From Boswellia sacra (Eukaryota; Streptophyta; Magnoliopsida; Sapindales; Burseraceae), in the NCBI GenBank assembly GCA_013180625.2, contig SNVD02009648.1, positions 124,001 to 188,000 of the forward strand: 64,000 nt of DNA, written 5' to 3'. Under the pieces are notes generated by a model. It searched no databases and had not been told where the DNA came from. It saw only the letters and a list, made by a program, of their open reading frames with translations. Positions 12,394 to 24,373 of this stretch are shown here, piece by piece. Position numbers and translations under genes: made by a program. Numbering within the stretch: position 1 is the stretch's first letter; each line of letters begins with the position of its first letter.

Positions 12394-13654
12394 TCCTATT
12401 ATTTTTATATTATTTTATCTTAAAAAATATAGATTTTTAATGTTGTTTCATTGAAGATGACGGAGAAGAGTATCACTTTGCTCAAACAACAGCGATAACA
12501 ATATTAATTACTCTTAAAAGGAATTAGCAGCCTAAGCTAAGCTAATCTAACAAGAGATTTAATTTCAACTACGCTTTTGTCAAGCAGTCAAATTGTACAT
12601 GCAAGAAATGATTGCCTAGTTTGAAATATTGGGTGGTTGTTTCAAACTTCAAAGTAAGGATAGGTATCAACTATTATCAGCTTCCATTGGTTGAATTTTT
12701 AACCCTCCCAGTCCCCATCACCATTTCCATTTGGCCCCACCATTTACTCTCAGTATAAAACTGGGGCCTCTTGAGCCCTCTTCATCTTTACGCGTTTGTT
12801 CTGATCCCAACTCCCACCACCCCCAATAGTCCCCCTTTCATATATCTTTACGTCTTAATTTCTCTGGTCCGGTGTTAAAAAGATATTTAAGGCAATCTCT
12901 AGAATATCTCCAGCATCCCACATGCCTTTCTGGTCACTGATTTAGTAATTTTAATCAAATTCTGATTAGTACAACAACATGCTAACTCAACATATAGGAG
13001 TGGTCATTCTCACATAAAGTATGATTTTTTTTAATTATCCTGATTTCGTGATATGGATATGGCCTATGCTATGATAAAGAGTTACAAATATAAATGTAAT
13101 AAAAAAATGTAGATCCTATTTAATTTATTACTTATAGGTAAAACACATCTTCTGGATGTGTGATGTGTCTACACAACACACACATTTAACATGAGAAGCA
13201 CCTTTTAAGTTTATTATATGTATAAAAATTTTCACAAAATTCATAAGAAATGTCTGATGTTTGCTTAAACATTCTCGCTAAATTTACCATAATTCATCAA
13301 AGCTTTTTGCCAATAAAAAAATAATTTTTCTATGCAAACTGTTTTTACTTGACTTGTACAAGACATGCAGAAATCTCCACAATCCACCTTTTAAAAAAAA
13401 AATAGTAATAAAAAAAGAAGAAAATGGATGCGCATGCCTGGAGCAACAGTAATGTAGTGTACCATGAGAATAGTAATATACAGGACAGGACAGGACAGGG
13501 AAAGGCAGGGGAAGAATTTGTGTTATCTTTCTTTATAGAGTCGAGTGTGTATATTTAGTCCGGCAATGTCTTTACTTTATCTGACTCTTCCCATGTGGTG
13601 GTCACTGTGGGCCTGGCCCACCCCACACCCACTCTGCTTTCCCACCTTTACCTT

Positions 13655-13855
13655 TCCTCCTCACTCGCTCACTCTCTCTCCCCTTTGCTTTTTACGATCT
13701 CACTTCGGTTTCCGGGAAAGCACCCTCTCTTGTCATTCACTCACCCAAACACTTCCTTATCTTACACCATCATCCCCACCTTTACCCTTGCCCCTCTCTC
13801 TCTCGCTCTCTCCCCCTTATCCTACGCACCCCCCCTCCCCCACACCCCACACCCA
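13655..13855 (+). promoter_or_regulatory. Polypyrimidine C/T-rich tract upstream of the FRIGIDA-like gene
   Basis: On the + strand this stretch is overwhelmingly C and T (CTCACTCGCTCACTCTCTCTC, then CCTTGCCCCTCTCTCTCTCG). Such tracts are common in plant core promoters and 5' leaders. It ends about 310 bp before the ATG at 14167. A transcription start here is likely but not proved. Confidence 0.5.
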
Positions 13856-14166
13856 GCGCAGGTTAGACCCTTCTCGTGCCTACTACTGCATATCCTAATC
13901 CCCCACTGCGCACCCCTTGCGCATTTTAGAAGCTATCAGGGGCCACTTTTTTACAGTCGCCATTACACATGGTGCTCTCACGACCGTCCACGTCATCGTT
14001 CCGGTTTTTTGTGTTTTCACGTACTTAACTTTATCGCAACGTCTACTTCTACTCTCTCTCTACATTTTTAGGGTTCGATTTCTTTTCTTCTCTCCTCTTT
14101 TCTTTCTTTGTTGTGGTTTTTGTTAACTCGGCTACTGAGTCACCAAACAGACAAGGAATCGAAACC

Positions 14167-17022
14167 ATGGGGTCGATCCCCGATCCTGGCGAGTTAACTG
14201 AGTTGACTCCGCCGAGTTTCGACGAGTTCCAGCGTCAGACCTCGTTAATGACTAGCTGCACCCTCCTCTGGAAGGAGCTCTCCGATCACTTCACTTCGCT
14301 CGAGCAGAACCTTCTGAAGAAATCCGCTGCTCTCAGACACAAAATCCAAACCCTAGACACTCAGACGAAAGCGTCCTTGGATGTTCTGAAGAGGCGCGAG
14401 GTCACCATCGACGGCAGCGTCGAGATCGCTCTGGAGAAGCTCGAAGACCGCACAGATGCTGCTCTGAACAGTCTCTCACAACAGAATGAGTTCGGCAACC
14501 CCGACGGTGAAGTCGACGAAGGCGACGCATTGCTGATGATTTTGAAGAACTTTTGTTTGAAAATGGAGGCGAGGGAGTTCTGGAGGTTCGTGACGACGAA
14601 GAAGAAGGAGATCGACGAGATGAGAAGTATACTGCCGGTCGCGCTAGCTGAATGCGTGGATCCCGCCAAGTTCGTTATAGAAGCGATATCGGAGGTGTTT
14701 CCGGTGGACAAAAGGAAGGATAAGAGCAGTAATGATTTGGGCTGGGCGTGCGTGCTGGTTTTGGAGAGTTTGATTCCGGTGGTGGTGGACCCGGTGATAG
14801 GAAAGTCGAGGCTGTTAGTGACGCCGTCGGTGAAGGAGAAAGCCAATGAGATCGCCGAGACTTGGAAGGCGAGTCTGGAGGAGAGAGGTGGGATTGAGAA
14901 CGTGAAGACGCCGGACGTGCATACCTTTCTGCAACATCTCGTTACGTTTGGTATTGTGAAGGAGGAGGACGTGGATTTGTACAGGAAGCTCGTAGTGGGT
15001 TCCGCGTGGCGGAAGCAGATGCCGAAACTCGCCGTTTTACTGGGTTTGGGAGATAAAATGCCAGGTATGTAGATTCTAAGCTTTTATTTCATGTTTTGTT
15101 TGTGTTTGTGTTTTGTAGTCTGAGCAGCATTAATTGCGGGGTGTCTAGGCATTTAATTTTTGGCAAATATCTAGGCTGTTCATCCTCGTTGTCCTTGCAT
15201 TTTTGGTAACCAGGATTTCAGCTAATTATAAGAGTTTTACGTGCTTACTGCCTAATTAATTGGTTCCTTGAAAAACACCTCTGGGAATGGGATTAGTACA
15301 TGTCATTGTTCCTTCCCGCGTGTTAGCTAGCGTTGTACTTTTTATGGGATTTGGCTGGGCTCTGAGGATGTTGGGTTGAGATTGTGCTCTGGTTGTTCTG
15401 GTCAAAGTGAAAAGCAGAGAAATAGTATCCTTTTAGAGGGTTGATCGTAGCTGTTGGAGCTGAATCTAGTTTTATTACAAATTTCTTTCTATCCCATTTT
15501 GCTTGTTTAACTTATATAACTGGATGTATTTTTTAGTATTTTTGAACTAGAGAGAAGTCACTAATAGCTTATTTTACTTACGACTGGAAGAATTTGTGAC
15601 TTAATAGGTTATATTTCAATAACACAATTGTTATAAGAGCAATACATATGAAGCTGTTGATTTTTTTTTTAATTGTTTATTGGTGGTACTTAGATTTCTT
15701 TTAATATCATTGGGTTTTTAGATACTGATTATTTGAAACTGTTATTTGTCACTCCTGCTGCTTGTCCCTGTCTAGATTTTTTGTGGCTCCTTTTTAAATA
15801 TTGCTTTCCTGGTTGTTGTAACTTGAATGTACAGAGATGATTGAAGAATTAGTCAGTAGGGGACAGCAGCTTGATGCAGTGCACTTTACTTATGAGATTG
15901 GCCTTGTGGACAAGTTCCCCCCCGTTCCTTTGCTTAAAGCTTTTCTGAAGGATGCAAAGAAGGCTGCTGCATCTATTCTGGAGGATCCCAATAATGCTGG
16001 CCGAGCTGCAGTATGTGTTTTCTTTTACCTTCTTGGATCACAAATTTAGTTAACTTAATGAGTTGTTAATCAATTTTAGGAAGTGTACTATCTTCTCTTG
16101 AGAAGATCTTGTATACTAGGTCTAACTCATGTTTATAGTCATGCTAAGCCATGAGCCTTATTGCGGCCATCTGTCTGGGGATAGCAGTAGCACCAGGCTT
16201 TACTCTGTTGTTAGAAATAAATTTTATGTGAGATGTCTTTTGAGACATTAAAAAAGGCTGTTCGGAGAAGTGTACATGTAAAATGAGAGCTTTGAACTTT
16301 TCTATTCAGTCTTAAAAGTCATTAGCGGTTGTCTAGTGAGGCTATATTGAACACTATTGTTAATAAGTTGACTATGTCATAAATGGCCATTGTTTTCTCT
16401 TCTGTAGCTCCATTATTAGTTGGAAGGTGGAGGCTCTAGAAGTGGGTAAATTGTACACTCTCTTATATAATAGTTTTCAATGGGAGTCCATGCTTTTGAC
16501 TAATTGGTATTGCTTTGATTAATTTTTCAGCATCTTGCTGCACGGAAAGAACAGTCAGCTCTTCGGGCCGTTATCAAATGCATTGAAGAGTACAAACTTG
16601 ACGCTGAGTTTCCTCCAGAAAACCTAAAGAAGCGTCTTGAGCAGCTAGAGAAGGCCAAGACCGAGAAGAAAAAGCCAACTGCAGTCCCTGCCACTAAGCG
16701 TACCCGTGCTAGCAACGGCGGTCCAATGCCTCCTGCCAAGGCTGGTCGCATAACAAATGCATATGTATCATCTTTTCCTGCACCTCCCACATTTGTCAGG
16801 TCTCCCTCACACACTCAATATCCTGCTGGAGTCGCAACATACCCATCTCCACCTGCAGTGTACGGCAGCAGGAGCCCACCGACCAATCCCTATGCTTACT
16901 CACCGGAAGCAGCCCCTCCTCCCCTTGCTGGATCTTATCCTGGAGCTCCCATGAACTACCCTGGATATGGGGGCTATGGAACTGCTTTGGCACCAGCTTA
17001 TCAGCAGGCTTACTACCGATAG
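14167..17022 (+). CDS. FRIGIDA-like protein (FRL4 type)
   Basis: Three exons, 14167-15064, 15835-16010 and 16531-17022, join in frame to give 521 residues. The start is the ATG in GAAACCATGGGG; upstream in-frame sequence has no ATG. The N-terminus contains a coiled-coil-like helical stretch (about residues 35-115). The FRIGIDA domain follows to about residue 390, including the FCLKMEAREFW and KFVIEAISEVFPVDKRK motifs, and then a basic KTEKKKP linker. The last 100 residues are a low-complexity Pro/Tyr/Gly tail ending in QQAYYR. Length and architecture match Arabidopsis FRL4a/FRL4b (At3g22440, At4g14900). FRIGIDA itself promotes FLC transcription in vernalisation-dependent flowering. FRL4 proteins are relatives whose roles are less clear, so a flowering function is only a possibility. 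Splice sites are all GT-AG. Confidence 0.93.
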
Positions 17023-18301
17023 ACGTGACCACTCTTTGAAGATGGTAACCACTGATATGATGACCCGACCCAATCTCATTTGCTTTCTTAATGGTTTGTA
17101 ATCACTAACCGTTTTAATGTTAGCGATGGCTGTGTGTTAATTATAACTGTTATCCTGCTTCTTACTTTCTCATGGTGAGAAGCATTTCTAATGTTGATCA
17201 AACTTCTAGTATTAGGTGATTGTGAAAAGTAATCATGATGGAAGCATAACAATGTTGAGGACTCGATCATCACCAATGTTGTAGATTATTAGTTGTAGAA
17301 AGACTTATCTTGCTGTTTTGTGGTCTGCCTTTCTTTTTCACGTATGTGGGTTAAATTGGAACAACTACACATCCAACTTTCAAGCAGGGTCACAGTGCTT
17401 GGATAATGTTTAATGCGATTATTTACTTAAAGTTGGATGGTATTCGAGTCCATTTGAGCACCCTCCAATCTTATTTGATCACTGATTGTCAGGAACATGG
17501 AGGCCAACTTTGGTTGATATATAGCATTTAGTGTCCGGCTTATTTTACAGGCTGTTTGTTTGTTTCTATTGCTGGCGATTTATTGCCTTCTGTGATGGGT
17601 CTCGTCTGCTACTACAGTGTACAGACATGGAAGGAAAAACTTTGTACCGTATACAGCAATTTTCTGGGTCAGGCGGAGCCTGGATGACAAGTGTGTGGCC
17701 TGGCTAGGTGAAAGACAGCTTAACCAGTTATATGCTTTTGCGTTGGTTATTGAATTGCATATGCTGGTTTTTTTGAAATCTTTACCTTTACCGTTGATTA
17801 TTTATAATTTAGCTATGAAATTCATTGAACTTTGGAGGAAATTGTTTGAATTCAAACTGATAAAGACGGCTTGCTCGCCTACATCATTGAAGTGGCTGCT
17901 TTGAAGCCATGTCAGACTAATCACTTCTAAAAAAGAGTCCTCTACTTCTTATTTTTATTATTATTCTATTCTAAAATAGAGTGGTGATTCGAATGAGTGA
18001 TTCATAAGTCTATCCTAATTAGTAATTTGCATGGATTCTTAATTTGGCCTTTTGACGACATGCCGTCGGTGTATGTGAATTCTATGTTTGGATCATTTCA
18101 TTAATTAAAGTTTCGCGTTGTGCATGAGAGTACCGATACTCACATTTAACATGTCAAAGTCAGATTCCTTCTTTCACTAGAGGTGGGGGACACGTTCAAC
18201 ATATTTCTTTTAGCTGAGTGCTTATTATTATTGAAAATTAGATTTCCGTTAATTTAAAATTCTAGATAAGTGATGTTTAAGAAGAATCGGAAGCTCCCTT
18301 A

Positions 18302-19576
18302 TGGGGTGTGTTTAGAAGTTCGGACTGGACTGGACTGGATTGGACTGGATTGAGATTTGGATTGAGATTAGATTAGATTGGACTGGATTATAATGTTATC
18401 TTATGTTTGGTGTAATATGGCATTGGACTATATTGGTATATTATAAACTTTTAAAACATCTATTTATAAATATAAACTAATTTAATTTTATTCAAGTTTA
18501 ATTTATTATTACATCATATTTATAATTAATTAAATATTTAAATATATTTATTTAAAAATTATTAAATATCTCTATTTTATGAAAAAGTAAGATTTTAATA
18601 TTATTTAATATGAATTTAATAAAATTATATTTTAGTTTATTATTTATTATATTTCAACTATAATATTATGAATTATAATAAAAATAGAAATTTGTAATAT
18701 AATGGAAAATAAAATATTTATAGTAAAAATTATTTTTATTACATCATAATTAAATATTTAACTATAGCTAAATTATATTTATTTGAAAAATATTAAATAT
18801 TACTCTTTTATGAAAAAGTAGGTATTTTTAATGTCATTTATTATGAATTTAATAACATTTTATTTTTATCTATTATTATAATATATTTTAATTATAATTT
18901 TATGAATTACTATAAAAATAAAAATTCTATTATAATGGAAAATAAAATATTTATAATAAATATATTTTATTACAGCATTATTAAATATTTAAATATAGTT
19001 AGAAATTATATTTATTTAAAAATTATTAAAAATTACTATTTAATAAAAAAGTAAGTATTTTAAATATTATTTAATATGAATTTAATAAAATTTTATTTTT
19101 ATTTATTTTTATATTATATTTTTATTATAATATTGTCAATTATAATAAAAAATTTGTAATATTATGGAGAATAAAATATTTATAATAAAATTTTTATTTA
19201 TTACATCACAATTACATATTTAAATATAACTAAAAATTATATTTATTGAAAAGTTGTTAAATATTACTCTTTTATTAAAATTTAAGTATTTTTAATATTA
19301 TTTAATATAAGTTTAATAAGATTTATTTTTGTTTATTATTATATTATATTATAATTATAATATTATAAATTATAATAAAAATAAAAAAATTTGTAAAAGC
19401 TTAAGACTATTGAGTCCCATGATTTCACATGGGGCTACTTATCCTATGTGATTGATACTATTAGGACTAACAATAATTTAGTCCTAATCCCTTATAAAAA
19501 AATCAAATAAGAGATCGTACAATTAATCTAAAAAAATAGTCAAATTCAGTTTTTGTCTTCCTTTCCAAACGCGCCC
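18302..19576. mobile_element. Non-autonomous TIR element, PIF/Harbinger-like (TTA target site)
   Basis: The element lies between two TTA trinucleotides (18299-18301 and 19577-19579), the target-site duplication expected for PIF/Harbinger elements. The left terminus TGGGGTGTGTTTAGAAG and the complement of the right terminus, GGGCGCGTTTGGAAAGG, match at 11 of 14 positions when offset by two bases. Near the left end is a run of GGACT/GGATT pentamers (about 18321-18390). The interior is extremely AT-rich and contains a tandem array. No transposase is encoded. Assignment to the superfamily rests only on the 3-bp duplication and terminal form. Confidence 0.58.
18465..19390. repeat. Four-copy tandem array, about 230-bp period, AT-rich
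   Basis: The anchor ATTACATCA (ATTACAGCA in copy 3) recurs at 18508, 18738, 18969 and 19200, giving spacings of 230, 231 and 231 bp. Each unit then contains a TTAAATATTT segment, a TGAAAAAGTA-like segment (degenerate in copies 3 and 4), AATTTAATAA and a TAATAAAAATA block in the same order. The array forms nearly all of the interior of the TIR element around it. Confidence 0.85.
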
Positions 19577-20785
19577 TTAGAGATAGGGGCGACTTTCTTG
19601 TAAAATGGGTTCCGCTTTCATATATCTCTAGTTACCTTCTAGCCGCAGTATCAAAGGCAAAGCCATGGTGCCAAGGCATTGGACAAGGTGTCATGTCACA
19701 CGAACAGAAATGACAAGAAAGATGGATGCCTAAAATTTGAAATATAACTTTTTTAAGGATGTGAAGTTTGTAAGGAAAAGAAAATGACTCAAACTTCTCA
19801 TGTCATGGTTAATGTAGTCGGCAATCAAATTATCTTGACATGCAAAAAACACAGAATAAAAGGTAAATCTATATTAATCATTTTTTTTAAATGAACAGCC
19901 AAATGTTTATCAATCCATTGAAATCTACGAAACTGATCCATCTCACTTATTCCAATTTTAATTGGATTTATTCAATCGATAGATTAAATTGGATTTAAAA
20001 ACTAGAAATTCAAAACAAATTGACTTGGTTGGCAATTATATAACAAAAAAATCCGCGAATAACCAATTCAATTCAAATAAAAAGTCAAAAGAATTATAGT
20101 TAGTTTAATGATTGGATTATATCTTTTCACTAAATAATAGAGTTCTCAAGATAAGTTTGGAGGAGATTTATGTTTTGTGATATTGGATTGAATAAATTGG
20201 ATACTAATTGACATTAGATTAAATTGGATGGCAGCCAAATCAATTGAATCCGAAATAAGGAATACCCTTCACCTCACCTCACATTTACTTTTAAAACTAC
20301 TCACTTGTATTCAGGCAATTATCTTCGAACAGAGCTTACTTTGGCAGCATCTTTCGTTTCTGAGGCCATTAGCGTTCATTCGCCCAACTTGTCAGATTCT
20401 GTTGCATTTGTATATTAATCATTTATTTGAAGGTAATTCCTTCCCACAAGTGTTCGTGGAATGCGTATTTGACGTCCTCATCGCATGCCAGTTCCCAGAC
20501 AAATACTCATTTCAAAGTAACCTTTATTCAGAAGTTCGAATCCACCCTTTAAGTCAAGCTCAAGCACTAGAAAGCTTGTTCGTTCTCTTCTCTTTTACGG
20601 GTCTTCACGTTTACAGGTTTATTTATTTTTTTATGCAGCACAATATAGGTAAATCAGTGTTTCGCTCACCAACTGTTTGTTGCTTTGTCGCTACGAAATT
20701 TGGGTATCTCTAAGTAACTCTAAGTAATCCATTCTTAGAGCTGTTTATCCATATACTAGTAAAGTGACGCCTTCCCAAGGCGAGA

Positions 20786-21865
20786 ATGACAATTTTGATG
20801 TTCCGAAGGAGCGCTACTCTCAAGTCACTCGTACTGAATTCTCATATCCTTGCAAGAGTCGCTAGTTTTTGCTCAAGAGCTTCAGTAATTCCTGATAAGG
20901 AAAATGAAAAGCAAACTACATCGACAAACTACTCTACTGGGATTCATCTTTCACCTTTATTGAATGACGGGAGACCTCATTATGATGGTTTTGATGTTGA
21001 ACTTGTAGATGATGATACTTGGCAAGTTTTGACGGGAATTGCACACGCCTGGCGCGGATTGGATGAGGAAAACGAAACAAAATCTTTTGTAAATGCGGTT
21101 GATAATGATTCTACATCTTTTGAGGATGACCCGGATTTTGATAAGATTGATAATATGAGAATTCGGGGGGATCTTTTCTATAAACTTGACAGAGATTCCA
21201 AGGAGTTCGAAGAATACAGCTTTGATTTCCATAGAAGGAAATCTTCAAAGATGAGGAACGATGAAAAAGAAAGTGAAAAGAAGGAAGCTTCAAAGAGAAA
21301 GAGCGATCTTAATGAAAGCAAAATGAGGGATCCCTCAAAGAGAGGGAGTGCTCTTATAGATAGCAAAAAGGAGAAGGCAACTCAAAATTTAGCTTCTAGG
21401 AGTAAAGAATTCAACAACGTAATGGTGAGTGAAAGTCCAAGTAGCATGGAGAGATCTTGTTTGGAGAGCAAGAAGGTTAGGACTCCAACTTTTAATCAGC
21501 TTACTGCTCCTTACCATGAACCATTTTGCCTTGATATTTACATAACGAAAGCCTCTGTCCGAGCCTGCATTGTTCACCGGGTAACTAGTAAAGTGGTTGC
21601 TGTGGCGCATTCCATATCGAAGGATATGAAATTTGACCTGGGTTCAACTAGGAATGCGACTGCTTGTGCTGCCGTCGGAGGAATTCTAGCTCAGAGAGCA
21701 TTGGATGATGATATTCATGATGTGGTTTACACGCCAAGGAAAGGGGAGAGGTTGGAGGGAAAGCTGCAGATTGTTCTACAGGCTATTGTTGATGGTGGTG
21801 TTAATGTGAAAGTGAAGCTTAAGCAGAGAAAAAACAAGAAAGCGCTCTATCCTTCCACTGCTTAG
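20786..21865 (+). CDS. Ribosomal L18p/L5e-family protein, probably mitochondrial
   Basis: A single exon encodes 359 residues. The first 35 residues (MTILMFRRSATLKSLVLNSH...) are basic, hydroxylated and free of acidic residues, as in mitochondrial presequences; a second Met (residue 5) could also start. The middle, residues 60-235, is highly charged with repeated Lys/Glu/Ser segments and looks disordered. Residues about 245-350 are the conserved part: DIYITKASVRACIVHRVTSK, then STRNATACAAVGGILAQRA, then a VYTPRKGERLEGK segment. This fold in bacterial L18 binds 5S rRNA. Arabidopsis At3g22450, next to FRL4a, is annotated in the same family, so the context supports the call. It may be a divergent relative that does not serve as the main L18. 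Confidence 0.82.
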   Translation: MTILMFRRSATLKSLVLNSHILARVASFCSRASVIPDKENEKQTTSTNYSTGIHLSPLLNDGRPHYDGFDVELVDDDTWQVLTGIAHAWRGLDEENETKSFVNAVDNDSTSFEDDPDFDKIDNMRIRGDLFYKLDRDSKEFEEYSFDFHRRKSSKMRNDEKESEKKEASKRKSDLNESKMRDPSKRGSALIDSKKEKATQNLASRSKEFNNVMVSESPSSMERSCLESKKVRTPTFNQLTAPYHEPFCLDIYITKASVRACIVHRVTSKVVAVAHSISKDMKFDLGSTRNATACAAVGGILAQRALDDDIHDVVYTPRKGERLEGKLQIVLQAIVDGGVNVKVKLKQRKNKKALYPSTA

Positions 21866-22584
21866 GAGCGTTTCTGCCTTTCGATCCCATTTGATCAAGT
21901 ATGTCTAGAAAGCACTTTTGAAGTGTTATTTTATTCAAGTCATTCGACAGCGGGATATAATCTTCCAGCCATGTTATTCTGGTAGAAACAACAAACAATA
22001 GTCTCAATGTAAGAACATTTCTTCTCAGTGTTGTTGATGTACGTAAAGAAAGTGCTGAGGGCTGTCTTATAATTGGTTCTGGCTCCAGTTTTGTTAGATT
22101 TTACCTTCTTGGTTGTATCCATGAATTGTAACATGTTGACAATCTTAAATAGTTTAGATTATATTGTTTTGTCATAACAAACAGATTGGATTGAAACAGT
22201 ATACTTGTGCAATTTACGTTAAATCCTAGTAGAGAAATGAAGATTATTGGCCTAAACCAAAATTTTATGACGATATGCTGTCTTGAAGTATAACTTTATA
22301 TATAGAGCAGACAGTAAACATCAAGAAGTAGCCTTCCTGTGCCGGGAACAACATTACCAAAAATTACTGAGTAATTTGGTGGGTGGCTGAATAGGATTGG
22401 ATGAAAACCAAGATGTTTAGAATGTCAACAAATGAGAGTATTTCCCACTGTCCTGTGAATTAATGTATTACTGAACTTATGCAATAAGCAAATATCAACT
22501 CTATTCAGCAATCCAGAAACATGATGACCAGAAAACGCAATCAAACTTTTTAACTTCAAATTCAACATCTAACACATACAAAAT
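21866..22584. other. Tail-to-tail intergenic spacer
   Basis: This lies between the stop codons of the convergent L18p-family gene (+) and ferredoxin C1 gene (-). It presumably holds both 3' UTRs. No other feature is seen. Confidence 0.7.
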
Positions 22585-23037
22585 TCAATCATTAGCTGTC
22601 GCCAGCTGCAATGACAACAGCTCCTCTTCAGGAATGGTCTTAATATGACAATCTGATCGAGGGTGTGCAGCACATAGCAGTGCATAGCCACGCTCCACAA
22701 CATCATCACTAAGCATACCATCGCTCTGATCCACTGAGCCGCTAATAAGCTTGGCAGGACAAGTCATGCACACTCCAAGCTTGCAGTCATGAGGCACGTT
22801 TAAGCCAGAGTCCAATGCCTTGGATAGAATGGTCTCATCAGGGTCCACCTCTAGCTCGGTGGACTCACCCTCATGCTCAATCACCACTTTGTAAGACTTC
22901 ACAATGATGGATTGTAACCTGAGGGAGCCTAAACGTTTTCTGGGGCTAAAGTGAAAGCAAGGGAGGTTGGTGTTGGTGGGTTGGTTTTGTTTTGTGGGAG
23001 TGAAGGAAGGAGGTGGAGTGAAATGAAGGGTCGCCAT
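22585..23037 (-). CDS. FdC1: Ferredoxin C1 (2Fe-2S, plastid)
   Basis: A single exon encodes 150 residues. Residues 1-45 form a Ser/Thr/Pro-rich, basic chloroplast transit peptide. The ferredoxin domain follows, with the plant-type iron-sulphur ligands C-K-L-G-V-C-M-T-C and the distal Cys in YALLCAAHPRSD. Unlike leaf photosynthetic ferredoxin, the protein continues past the last cluster region with an IKTIPEEELLSLQLATAND tail. Such a C-terminal extension marks the FdC group. FdC1 accepts electrons from photosystem I in Arabidopsis but is poor at reducing NADP via FNR, which suggests a separate electron route. In Arabidopsis At4g14890 (FdC1) lies beside OASA1 and FRL4b, as here. It is divergently arranged with the cysteine synthase gene. 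Confidence 0.95.
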   Translation of the reverse strand: MATLHFTPPPSFTPTKQNQPTNTNLPCFHFSPRKRLGSLRLQSIIVKSYKVVIEHEGESTELEVDPDETILSKALDSGLNVPHDCKLGVCMTCPAKLISGSVDQSDGMLSDDVVERGYALLCAAHPRSDCHIKTIPEEELLSLQLATAND

Positions 23038-24373
23038 TGTTTTGTCCTGGGGAGAGAGATAAGCAAGGTCAAGTGAGCTCTTCGAGCGTTGGCGACGTGT
23101 GGCGTTGGTCAGGATAAGGTTTTGTAAATCCGTTTCTTTGCTTTGAGGTTACTGGTCATATCAAGTTTTACAATATATATTTTTAAAAAAAAATACACAA
23201 ATAATACTTAGATTTAAAGACGAATGATTAAATTATGAAACCAAATATCGAATTTTAAACTGTCCTTCATGAAAGTTAATAAATTTATTTCAAATTATAT
23301 ATAAAATAAAAATTCCTTATATGAATATTAAAGTATTTGACAACAAATTGTTTTGGCAGATGAATAAGAAAAGTTTCTGTCAGACTTTTGGTATATCGGA
23401 CAAGGTCATTGACTTATAAAAATTTTAATATCTTATATTTTTTTTAAATACGTTTATTTATTTATTTTGTAAATTTTGGCCATTTTTTTCAATGTTTTTA
23501 TGATAAATATTCCTTGAAAGACCCCTATATCAATTATTATTATTATTATTTAACTAAATACCAAGTTGTTAAATAAAGTATTAAGCGGGTCAACAAAGCG
23601 CTACTAACACGTACCAAGTATAAGTATCTAGCAAACTATGAGCTGTCAAGCTATGTTAGCAATGGTGGAAGAAAATGTGGAATTTCACGCCTCCGTTTCA
23701 AGGAATTGAGGATATATTCAATTGCACTTAACGTGAATAAGACTAGCTAATAAAAAATTAGAATTATTCTAAAACTCGTAAAAATCCAAATTTGACTTTT
23801 CTGGCTTATTTCTTTTGTTATATCTGTGTATCTTATCAGCAAACATGCAACAATAGGTTTTAATTTTTCTAAAAAATTCAGTAGTCTTTTTCTTAATTTA
23901 GCAAAAATATCCTGTGACTGATCCTGTCACGTTAAATTCACTGTTAATTGAGCCCCAATTCGGGCTAGGTTCAATTCAATTCAATCCACCCATTTTTCTC
24001 TTCTTCAAATATAAATAAATAAAAGCCATCCAGTTTTAGCCTACAATCTAACATACACTACTCACCAATCTGCTTACGAAGCGGCATCAGCAACTTTAAC
24101 CAAGTCATTATCAAGGTGATTACTCACTTTTAATTCAATTTTTATAGCTCTTAATCACCCTCATTAGTCTAATCCAATAACACCATCAATATTATCAAAC
24201 AATCCTCTTTCTCTTCTCTATGTTTAAGATTCTTTTAAAACCGTTGTATAGGATTATTGTCCATTGATCAAATGTATTTAAGTTAATAAATTTTGAGTTT
24301 AAAGGTTTAAGTGTTTGTTGAAATATAATAATTATAATATATTGTTTTTAATTAATTACAGTAGTCTGAGGAT
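23038..24373. promoter_or_regulatory. Divergent promoter region and 5' leader of the cysteine synthase gene
   Basis: This spacer separates the ATGs of ferredoxin C1 (-) and cysteine synthase (+). A likely 5'-UTR intron is visible at 24116-24361: donor TCAAG/GTGATT and acceptor AATTACAG/TAGTC, 12 bases before the ATG. The rest is AT-rich with an ATT repeat near 23534. No extra gene is apparent. Confidence 0.55.

Larger units (their letters stand above)
9953..14166. other. Intergenic region between the XS and FRIGIDA-like genes
   Basis: It contains the 3' end of the XS gene, a 0.7-kb foldback element (11708-12393) and a short pentamer run GGACAGGACAGGACAGGG near 13483. The leader before the FRIGIDA-like gene is C/T-rich. 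A clean TATA-like motif (TATAAA, about 12755) followed by a C/T-rich stretch lies 1.4 kb upstream of that gene, but I see no ORF attached to it. Confidence 0.7.
17023..20785. other. Intergenic region with a 1.3-kb transposon-like element
   Basis: The 3' UTR of the FRIGIDA-like gene probably runs to about 17300. A non-autonomous element with an internal tandem array occupies 18302-19576. Sequence at 19580-20785 has short open frames without recognisable motifs and probably holds the promoter and 5' leader of the L18p-family gene. Confidence 0.6.

Noticed and set aside
13545..14126. Overlapping Pro/Ser/Leu-rich open frames upstream of the FRIGIDA-like gene
   Set aside because: They reflect the C/T-rich promoter and leader; all three frames look alike in composition.
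14361..14846. 161-codon open frame opposite the FRIGIDA-like exon 1
   Set aside because: Antisense shadow of a G/C-richer coding exon; the sense frame has clear family motifs.
20228..20713. 161-codon open frame before the L18p-family gene
   Set aside because: No recognisable domain, atypical composition and a start in AT-rich spacer; more likely leader or promoter sequence.
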